Source: Nocardioides sp. BP30 (lineage in GTDB: Bacteria > Actinomycetota > Actinomycetes > Propionibacteriales > Nocardioidaceae). From it: a DNA stretch of 64,000 bases. The DNA lies in contig NZ_CP123620.1 of the NCBI RefSeq assembly GCF_029873215.1, forward strand, positions 2,790,001-2,854,000. The letters run 5' to 3'. The notes below the pieces were generated by a model. That model had not been told where the DNA came from. It worked only from the letters and a program-made list of their open reading frames with translations, and did not search any database. Both the position numbers and the translations under genes were made by a program. This document shows positions 17,524 to 26,400 of this stretch, in pieces (the stretch's first letter is position 1; each line of letters opens with the position of its first letter).

Positions 17524-17826
17524 TCAGGCGGCCGCCGAGGCGACCACGTCGCCCGCGGTGCGCACCGGGATCCGCGTCGGCAGCGTCGCCGCCTCCTCGA
17601 TCGCCACAGCGTCGGACACCTCGCGCAGGACGGTCGCCAGGCTGACGTCCATCGCCGAGCACAGGGAGGCCAGCAGCTCCGAGGACGCCTCCTTCTGGCC
17701 GCGCTCGATCTCGGAGATGTAGCCCAGGCTGACCCGCGCCCCGGCCGAGACCTCGCGGAGCGTCATGCCCCGCTCCACGCGCTGAGCACGGAGCACATCA
17801 CCGAGCAACCGCCGGAACAGCACCAT
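17524..17826 (-). CDS. clgR: ClgR-type HTH transcriptional regulator
   Basis: 100-aa XRE-family regulator. The HTH spans MTLREVSAGARVSLGYISEI, followed by ERGQKEASSELLASLCSAM, the strongly conserved signature of ClgR, which activates clp protease genes and stress genes in actinobacteria. The start at ATG 17826 is preceded by AGGAGG about 9 nt upstream; a 10-residue longer frame to 17856 lacks a ribosome site. It lies 48 nt downstream of cinA on the same strand, a conserved pair. Confidence 0.92.
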   Translation of the reverse strand: MVLFRRLLGDVLRAQRVERGMTLREVSAGARVSLGYISEIERGQKEASSELLASLCSAMDVSLATVLREVSDAVAIEEAATLPTRIPVRTAGDVVASAAA

Positions 17827-17874
17827 CGGCTTGCCTCCTGTGTTCGAACCGTCCATCGCTGTGGTGGGTCAACG

Positions 17875-18417
17875 CTACCCGAGGGCCCGTGATTCCCGCC
17901 GCACCTGCTCGGTCAACGCCGAGTCGAGCGCGGCGAGCGCCCGCTCGCAGGTCTGCTCCTGGATGGTCGGCCGATCCCCGTCCAGGCTGAGCTCAATCGC
18001 CTCGACGCGTCCCGGTCCGGCGATCCCGACGTACACCGTCCCGACCGGCTTCCCCTCCTGCGCCGTGGGCCCGGCGACGCCGGTGGTGGCGAGCGCCCAC
18101 GTCGAGCCGGTCAGGCCGCGGACGCCGGTCGCCATCGCCTCGGCGCACGGGCCGGAGACCACTCCGTGCTCCTCGACCAGCTCCGCGGACACGCCCAGCA
18201 GGGAGATCTTGAGCTCGGTGGCATAGCTGACCACGCCGCCGAGATAGGTGTCGGACACCCCCGGCACGTCGGTGACCAACGCAGCCAGCTGGCCGCCGGT
18301 CAGCGACTCCGCCGTCGCCAGCGTCTCCCCCGCCGCCCGCAGCGCCAGGAAGACCCGGGTCGCCAGGTCGAGCGCGGACTGATCGGGTTCCGGAGGCACG
18401 TCACTCGACGGGGTCAT
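17875..18417 (-). CDS. pncC: CinA C-terminal domain protein (NMN amidohydrolase PncC-like)
   Basis: 180-aa stand-alone CinA C-terminal domain. Predicted to deamidate nicotinamide mononucleotide in NAD recycling. The family motifs LATAESLTGGQLAALVTDVP, YLGGVVSYATELK and LATTGVAGP are clear; the N-terminal MoCF-like domain of full CinA is absent. ATG at 18417 has TAGGAT 6 nt upstream, suggesting a leaderless message, and is divergent from the GH15 gene 42 bp away. Usually follows pgsA; here two genes intervene. Confidence 0.9.
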   Translation of the reverse strand: MTPSSDVPPEPDQSALDLATRVFLALRAAGETLATAESLTGGQLAALVTDVPGVSDTYLGGVVSYATELKISLLGVSAELVEEHGVVSGPCAEAMATGVRGLTGSTWALATTGVAGPTAQEGKPVGTVYVGIAGPGRVEAIELSLDGDRPTIQEQTCERALAALDSALTEQVRRESRALG

Positions 18418-18423
18418 GGATCG

Positions 18424-18429
18424 ATCCTA
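18424..18429 (-). promoter_or_regulatory. Putative -10 of cinA/pncC (leaderless)
   Basis: TAGGAT on the minus strand, exactly 6 nt before the ATG at 18417. Confidence 0.55.
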
Positions 18430-18447
18430 GGTCTTCGCCCCAGGCCG

Positions 18448-18453
18448 TACGCT
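18448..18453 (+). promoter_or_regulatory. Putative -10 of the GH15 gene (leaderless)
   Basis: TACGCT, exactly 6 nt before the ATG at 18460; no Shine-Dalgarno is visible. Faces the cinA promoter 18 bp away. Confidence 0.55.
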
Positions 18454-18459
18454 CGCGTC

Positions 18460-20343
18460 ATGTCTCTGCCCATCGAGGAGTACGCGCTCATCGGCGACCG
18501 CCGGACCGCAGCGCTGGTCGGCACCAACGGATCGATCGACTGGCTGTGCCTGCCGAGCTTCGACAGCGGCGCCTGCTTCGCCGCGCTGCTGGGCACCGAC
18601 GACCACGGGCACTGGCAGTTGCGCCCCAGCGGCGAGCACACGGTGACCCGTCGCTACGTCGGCTCCTCGAGCGCGTTGGAGACCACCTTCACCACCGACT
18701 CCGGGGTGATGACGCTGACCGACCTGATGCCCGAGGGCGACGGCCAGGCCGACGTGGTGCGGATCCTGCGCGGGGTCAGCGGGACCGTGAGCATGGAGCA
18801 CGAGTGGCTGGTCCGGCCCGACTACGGCGCGATCCTGCCGTGGGTACGGCGCCGCACCGTCCACGGCCACCACGTCATCACCGCCACCGCCGGTCCCGAC
18901 ATGCTCGTGCTGCGCGGCCCGCGCCTGCCACGGGCGGCCGATCACCGGCACACCGACCGGTTCGACGTGCGCGCCGGTGACGAGCTGGTCTTCATCACCA
19001 CCTGGCTGCCGTCCTACGCCTCCCTGGAGGGGCTGGCGGACCTCGACGGTGTCCTGGAGGCGGTCGACCGCACCATCGCCGCCGACCAGGAGTGGGCGGA
19101 CCGGTGCACCGCCGAGGTTCCGCACCGCGACGTGGTGCTGCGCTCGCTGATGACCCTGCGGCTGATGACCCACGCCGAGAGCGGCGGCATCGTCGCGGCC
19201 CCGACCACCTCGCTGCCCGAGGACTTCGGCGGCGTGCGCAACTGGGACTACCGCTACTGCTGGTTGCGCGACGCCGCGCTGACCACCGCGAGCCTGATCC
19301 GGGCCGGTTACATCGACGAGGCCGACCTGTGGCGCAACTGGCTCCTGCGCGCGGTGGCCGGCGACCCCCAGGACCTGCAGATCATGTACGGCGTCGACGG
19401 GCGCCGGCGGCTGCCGGAGAGCACCCTGGACCACCTGCCGGGCTACGCCGGCTCGACGCCGGTGCGGATCGGCAACGCGGCCGTCGACCAGCTCCAGCAC
19501 GACGTCCTGGGCGAGGTGATGGACGCCCTGGCCCTGGACCGGGCGGCAGGGGCCCGGCCCGATGCCAACGCCTGGGCCCTGCAGCGCGCCCTGGTCGGTG
19601 AGCTGGCCAAGCACTGGCAGGAGCCGGACCACGGGCTGTGGGAGATCCGCGGCGAGCCGCAGCAGTTCACCCACTCCCGGGTGATGATGTGGGTCGCCTT
19701 CGACCGCGCCGTCCGCGCGATCGAGGAGTACGACGTCGACGGACCGGTCGAGGAGTGGCGTGCGATCCGCGACCGGATCCGCGAGGCGGTGCTGGAGACG
19801 GCGTACGACGCCGACCGCAACACGTTCGTGCAGCACGAGGGCAGCACCGAGGTGGACGCCGCGCTGCTGATGCTCCCGCTGGTCGGCTTCCTGCCCGGGG
19901 ACGACCCGCGCGTCCTCGGCACGATCGACGCGATCGAGAAGGACCTGCTGCGCGAGGGCCTGGTGATGCGCTACCGCACCGAGTCCGGTGTCGACGGGCT
20001 GCCCGGTGACGAGCACCCCTTCCTGGCCTGCTCGTTCTGGCTCGTCTCCGCCTACGCCGGCGCCGGTCGACTCGAGGATGCGCACGCGCTCTTCGACCGG
20101 CTGGTGGCGCTGACCAACGACGTCGGGCTGCTGGCCGAGGAGTACGACCCCGGCGAGGAGCGGATGGTCGGCAACTTCCCGCAGGCCTTCAGCCACCTCG
20201 CGCTGATCCAGGCCGCCTTCGCGCTCGCCGATGCACGGCAGCCCGGCGACCATGACGCGCCCGACCACGAGCACGGCGCGACCCGCCCCGGTGGGGACGT
20301 GGGCCGGGCCGGCGAGGCCGCCGAGACGCTCGGCGAGCCCTGA
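18460..20343 (+). CDS. Glycoside hydrolase family 15 (trehalase/glucoamylase-like)
   Basis: 627-aa cytoplasmic GH15 enzyme. N-terminal IEEYALIGDRRTAALVGTNG is the typical start of the bacterial trehalase-like N-domain, followed by the (alpha/alpha)6 barrel with RNWDYRYCWLRDAALT and the C-terminal NFPQAFSHLALIQAAFALA. Related actinobacterial proteins hydrolyse trehalose; a glucoamylase activity is possible. No signal peptide. A perfect 16-bp terminator follows. It sits with the secreted nuclease gene between cinA and pgsA, genes that are usually adjacent. Confidence 0.9.
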   Translation: MSLPIEEYALIGDRRTAALVGTNGSIDWLCLPSFDSGACFAALLGTDDHGHWQLRPSGEHTVTRRYVGSSSALETTFTTDSGVMTLTDLMPEGDGQADVVRILRGVSGTVSMEHEWLVRPDYGAILPWVRRRTVHGHHVITATAGPDMLVLRGPRLPRAADHRHTDRFDVRAGDELVFITTWLPSYASLEGLADLDGVLEAVDRTIAADQEWADRCTAEVPHRDVVLRSLMTLRLMTHAESGGIVAAPTTSLPEDFGGVRNWDYRYCWLRDAALTTASLIRAGYIDEADLWRNWLLRAVAGDPQDLQIMYGVDGRRRLPESTLDHLPGYAGSTPVRIGNAAVDQLQHDVLGEVMDALALDRAAGARPDANAWALQRALVGELAKHWQEPDHGLWEIRGEPQQFTHSRVMMWVAFDRAVRAIEEYDVDGPVEEWRAIRDRIREAVLETAYDADRNTFVQHEGSTEVDAALLMLPLVGFLPGDDPRVLGTIDAIEKDLLREGLVMRYRTESGVDGLPGDEHPFLACSFWLVSAYAGAGRLEDAHALFDRLVALTNDVGLLAEEYDPGEERMVGNFPQAFSHLALIQAAFALADARQPGDHDAPDHEHGATRPGGDVGRAGEAAETLGEP

Positions 20344-20373
20344 GTCCGAGCCCGCGAGCTGTCACCGGACGTG

Positions 20374-20411
20374 CGAGGGCCCGGCCGGTCCTCCGACCGG
20401 CCGGGCCCTCG
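20374..20411. terminator. Strong bidirectional terminator
   Basis: Perfect 16-bp GC stem (20374-20389 with 20396-20411) with a 6-nt loop, between the convergent stops of the GH15 gene (20343) and the nuclease gene (20423). Confidence 0.85.
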
Positions 20412-20422
20412 TGCTCTCGCGC

Positions 20423-23400
20423 CTAGCGCCTGACCTTGATCGTCACGGTGACGGTCCTGGCCAGCGAGGTCGCATCGCCGCTGTAGCTGATCCGGACCTT
20501 GTGCTTGCCCGGCTTCGCCTTCTTCAGCGTGATGGTGACCTTGTTGTTCTTCAGCACGCCGCTGCCCTTGAGGCCACCGCCCTTCAGCGTCACCTCACCG
20601 GTGTGCCTGGCACCATCGGCCGAGGTCACGGTGATGGTGACCTTGGCCTTGCCGTGCTTGGCCTTGATGGTCTTGTCGAGCACCTTCACCGTGACGGCGA
20701 CCGGGTGGGTCGTCGGGCCGGTCGGGTGACCGGTGGACGACGCCCTGACCGTCCAGGCCAGCGTCGTGTGCTCCGTCGCGGAGGTGGCGTCGGTGACGGT
20801 GATCGTCGCCGCTCCGGAGCCCGCAGCCCGCGGCGTGCCGCTGATGAGGCCGGCGCTGGAGATCGAGACACCCGCGGGCAGGCCCGTCGCCGAGAAGGTG
20901 TACGGCGTGGTGCCGCCGGTGGCCGACGCTGTCACCGAGGTGATCGCCCTGCCGGCCGACCAGCTCTGAGCGCCGAGCGGGTTGATCGCCAGCGGCACCG
21001 GAGCCGCCGCCACCGTCCAGCCGAACGTGGTCTGCGCGGTCGCGGAGGTGGCGTCGGTGACGGTGATCGTCGCTGTGCCCGAGCCGGCACCGGTCGGCGT
21101 ACCGCTGATCGCTCCGCCGGCGGTGATCGACACCCCGGCCGGGAGGCCGGTCGCCGAGAAGGCGTACGGCGCGGTGCCGCCCGTGGCCGACGCTGTCACC
21201 GAGGTGATCGCCGTGTCGGCGGTCCAGCTCTGGCTCGTGATCGCGTCCAGCGCCAGCGGAGCCACCACCGTCAGCGTGAATGTCGTGCTGTCGGCGTCGA
21301 AGGTGGCGTCACCGCCGTACGACGCGGTGATGGTGTGGTCACCGGCCGTGAGCGAGACACCCACCAGCGAGAGGGTGGCCAGGCCATCGTCACCGACCGG
21401 AGCGGTGCCGAGGACCTTGTCGCCGTCCTTGAAGGTCACCGAGCCGCCGGGCGTGACGCTGCCCGAGCCCGCGGCGACGGTGGCCTTGATCGACCCCGAG
21501 CCGGCGGTCACCTTCTGCGCGTCGGCGCTGACGGTGCTGGTCTGCTTGGGCAGGTCCAGCGGGACGACCGCCACGGTGCCCGTGGTGTCGCCCTCCACCG
21601 TCAGCCGACCCTTCGCGCCCGCCGGCAGGGTGACGTCGACGCTCGCGGTACCGCGGTCGTCGTAGGGCTGCGTGGTGTTCGTGTGGGTCACAGCGAACGT
21701 GCCGAGCACCGTGCCGTTGAGCTTGACCAGGACATGGGCGTCCTGCGGGTCGCCGGCGGTGTTGGCGGCGCTCTTGCCGGTCATGTCGAGGGAGGCGACG
21801 TCGAAGGTGATCTCCTGCGCGTCGCCGGTGATCGTCGGAGCCGTGCCACCGGGGAAGGTGATCTCGACGCCGCGCTGGCTGTCGTCGACCGGCAGGGCCT
21901 TGTCGCCGAGGCTCGACATGTAGTCGACCTGGGCCTGCAGGTCCGTCTGCTCGGTGTCCTCCTGGTGGGTGCCGTTCGCGAGCTCCCAGAAGTTGTCGCC
22001 GCCGGTGGCCAGGAAGGAGTTGACGGTGACGCTGTAGTGCTGGTCGGCCTCGATCGGCACCCCGTCGAGCCACATCCCGTCGATCACGCCGAGCTTCGCG
22101 CCGCTGTGCACCGGGTCGGCGACCTCGTGATAGCTGTAGGTGAAGCCCTTGCTGATGCCCAGCTTGAGGAAGGGGCGGGCCGGGATGTTGGCCTTCGCGT
22201 TGTCGATGTTGTCGCGCGACCACTGCTCCTCGAGCACCGTCTTGATCTGATCGCCCGTCAGCGACATGTTGGTCAGCTCGTTGGCGAACGGCTGCACGTC
22301 GGCCGCCGCGCGATAGGTGAGGTCGCCGGAGCCGTCGCTGCTCGTGCCCTCCAGGTCGGCCCGCAGGCCGCCGGGGTTCATGAAGGCGATCTGCGCCGAC
22401 CCGTTCGCCGAGGAGACGTAGCCGTCGGGGTCGTCGGACGAGGTCGCCCAGCGCTGGATCTCGGCGATCTGGTTGCCCAGCGTCGACTCCCCGCCGCGGT
22501 TCTCGGTGCCGTCGGAGAGCCGCGCCCTGTCGAACGGACCACCGAGCTTGCCGAGCACCTTGGCGCCGGCGGTGGCCGAGGCCGTCACGGCGTCGTCGAC
22601 GATGGACTTCACCGCGGCGTCGTCCGGCGCGCTGAACAGCGTGCTGACCGGACCCTTCACGCCGACGATGTTGGAGGTGACGTCCGTCGGCGTGCCGTTC
22701 TGGTCGAAGGAGTAGACGAGCTGGTCGAGGGCCACGCCGTAGGAACCCGCCTGCATCACCGGGCGGGTGGTCAGCGGGTTGCTGGCCGTCGCCTTCTTCG
22801 GCATCGTGCAGCTGTACTCGAGGTGGGTGTGACCCGACAGGACCGCGTCCACGTCGTCACTCACGCCGTTCAGCTCCTGGGCGAACGAGCCGCCCGCGGA
22901 GGTGATCGAGGAGCAGTCGGTCGACGCCGCGCCCTCGTGGGTCAGGAGCACGACGATCTGGTCCCCGGCGGCCTTGAGCTGCGCGGCGTAGCCGTTGATC
23001 GCCGCGATGGTGGCCGCCTCGTCGTCGACGTGGATGCCGGCCAGGTTGGCAGGGCTCTCCAGCGAGACGAGGTCGGGGGTGACAGTGCCCACGAAGCCGA
23101 TCTTGATCGGCTTGCTCGCATCGAGCGGGTTGGCGATGGTGAAGGACTTGGTCGCCGGAGCGATCGTGTCACCGGCCTTGAGCGGGCCGCTGCCATCGGG
23201 GTCGGTCGCGTAGGTGACGTTCGCGGCCAGGTACGGCAGCCCGCTCGGGTCGGCCGCCGTCGCCACCGGCCCGTAGGGGTTGGTCGTGGCGTCGTAGGGC
23301 TTCATCAGCCGGTTGACGAGGTCCTTCCAGCCCACGTTGCCGGCACCGAGCGACGCCTGGCCGTCGAACTCGTGGTTGCCGACGGTGGAGACGTCGAGAC

Positions 23401-26400
23401 CCAGGGTCGCGAGGGCGTCCAGGGAGGGCTTGTCGTGCGCGGTGAACGACTCGAACGTCGAGGCGCCGACATTGTCGCCGCCGGAGACGAACAGGGTCTT
23501 GTCCGCGCCGTACTGCTCGCGGAGCTCGTCGACAGCGCCACCGAGCGCCGCCGCACCACCATCGCTCGAGTCCGCGATGAGGCGCCCGTGGAAGTCGTTG
23601 ACCCCCACCAGCTGGACGTCGGTCACCTTGGCCGCACTCGCGTCGGCGAGTGCCGGGATCCGGATGCCCATCACCATCGGGTTGTGGTCCGAGCTGCGGA
23701 ACGGCGTCGCCACCTTGAGGTCGTCGTCGTACGACGCGTCCGCCGGCACCGACGAGCCGGGCGCGGTCCCGTAGTAGAAGTCGGTCGCGTTGGTGTTGAA
23801 CCGCCCGTAGTCGTAGGCGTCGGTCTCGTTGGCGTTGATCTCCCACACGTCGGCGCCGGTGAACATCGACCTGAAGCCGGCCGACATGAACTCGTGGTCG
23901 ATCGAGCCGACGGTGCCGTAGCCGACCTGGTCGGTGCCGCTGGTGCCGCTGGTGTTCGGCGTCGCGACGTGGAGCGCGCCGCTGGAGTCCAGGCCGACGT
24001 TGACGTTGGAGGTGTAGTTGTAGGTGAGGTCGCTGGCGTCGCTGGACTCGATGAGCGAGAAGTTCAGCGCGCCGACGCCGTTGTCCGGGTCGGTCTTCGA
24101 GGCGTCCAGGACGGCGGAGACCGGGTCCTCGTCGGTGTAGGAGTTGAAGTCACCGACCATGAGCACCTTGTCGGTGTGCCACTGCGCCGCGAACTGGTTG
24201 GCGAAGCGGACGAGCTCCTGCGCCTCCTTCGTGCGCGCCGTGTTGTAGGCGCCGACGAGCGGGTCGGACTTGTTGTCGCCGGTGACCGTGATCCCCGGGT
24301 CGTCGCTGGTGGAGGTCCCACCCTTGGACTTGAAGTGGTTCACGATCACGGCGAAGCCGTCGGCGTTCGGGTAGCCCTTCGGCTTGAAGAACTGGGCCAG
24401 CGGCTCGCGGGCCGGGTCGAACGGCGTAGCACCGTTGTAGGTGGGCTGCGCGTTGTTGCCGGTGCCGTCGGGGCTCAGCGGGTTGGCCGGGAAGTCGATG
24501 TCGGAGGACCCGACCGGTACGACGGTGGCCACCTTGTAGATGAACGCCGACCGGATCACGTCCTGGGTGGAGGCGTAGGAGCAGCTGGCGTTGGCGCGGG
24601 ACGCGGCGTTGCCGTCGATCGGGGTGACCCCATCACCGCGCAGGATCGAGCACATGTGCACCATCGAGGTGGCGTCGGTGGCCTCCTCGGGGCTCTTCAC
24701 GTAGCCCCACACCGTGCTGCCGGCGGCCGCGTTGAGCTTGTCCACCAGGTACTTCAGCGCGGCGTCGCGGTTGGCGATCGGCGTGCCCTGACCCTGGTCC
24801 TTGAGGTTCGACAGGTCCGGGGAGAGCGGGCTGTTGGTGATGCCCTGCTTGAGCTTGTTGGGGTTCTCGATCTCCTCCAGCGAGATGATGTCGGCGCCCG
24901 AGCTGTGGTTGACCGCGTTGGGGTCGATGCCGCCCAGACCGTTGATGGCGGTGACGATCTTGGCGGTCTGCCGGTCCAGGTCCTGCTGCCGCGCCGCACC
25001 GCGCGGGGCGTTCGTCACCCCGGCCTTGTAGGCGGTCGGCGTGCCGGAGACCGGGTCCCAGGCCGTCGCCTGTCCGTACGGCGAGACGCACTGGTAGGTC
25101 AGCTCACGGTTGCCGGCCCGGTCGTAGTCGTACTGGCAGCCCTTCGTGGTCGACGAGGTCACGCCTGCGGCGGAGTTGCCGATCGCCGGGTTGTCGTCGG
25201 CGAACGCCTCACCGGTCTCGGTGAAGAAGTTCTCCACATTGAAGGTGGCCACCCGGATGTTGGAGGTGGCGTCGGCGTTGATGTTGGCCGGGTCGGGGGT
25301 GGCGTTCTCGGCGCGGGTGTCCTCGAAGCTGACCACGTCCTTGCCCAGGTCCGGCGTGCCGGCGGTCGTGGTCGTGCCCGGCGTACCGAGGACGGCGCGC
25401 TCCGGCTGCAGGTACCACTTGCCCGGGCGGCTGGCAGCCGTCTGCGACAGGTCCGGCCAGAAGCCGAGGATCAGCGCGTGTCCCGTCGGTGCCGTCACGC
25501 GGGCGCCGACGCGCGCCGAGGTCGAGGCGTCCATGTAGGGAAGCGGGATGGCGCTGTTGCCGCTCTTGTTCGGGCTGTAGTGCGTGCTTCCGGAGAGGAA
25601 GAAGGTGTTGGTGCCGTCGCCGAGGAAGTAGCCACGGTTGACGATGTCGGTCTCGGCGTCCTGGATGCAGGAGGTCTGCGCGGTGGTGCAGACCTCGGTC
25701 GGCTGCACGAGCGGCTTGCCGCCGCTGGCCAGGCCGAGCTCGCCGTCCGACTCGTAGTCGTAGGTGTCGGTCACGACGGTGTCGGTGGGCGCGTAGGCCT
25801 CCCACTCGTGGGCCTCCCGATCGGCGTACGTCGCCGGCAGGGTGGTCTGGACCGTCACCGTGCCGAGCGAGGCGCCCAGCTTGTGGGTGTTGGCGACGGT
25901 GGCGGTGATCTCGGTCGCGGTCTCCGTGGAGGCGGCGCTGGCTGCCTTGTACTCGCTCACGGTGCCGCTCACCTTGATCGAGTCGCCCACCGTGATCGCG
26001 GACCCGTTGGCGTCCTTGCCGGTGAAGGTGGTGCCGCTGTAGAAGACGAAGATCGCCTCCGAGGACGGCGAGGTCGCCACGTCCGGGTCGGGGGTCTGGA
26101 TGACGAAGCCGGACAGGCCGCTGTTCGCCGTGCCCAGGGCCGCGGCGGTGCCGGTGCCGGAGTAGCCCTCGTCCCAGACCGCTGTGACGACGCCCTCGGT
26201 GCTCACCGTCTGTCCGGCCCCCGTGCCCGAGGCCGGCGCGTACGACGAGCGCTGCCCGGCGCCCTGGATGGTCGCGATCGAGGTCACGTCGGCGGTGACG
26301 GTGATGCTGAAGGTCACGTCGATGGTGGTCGCGTCGTCCTTGTTCGTCACGGTGATCGTGACGGGGGTCGCCGACTGCGTGGCCGTCGGCGTACCGGTGA

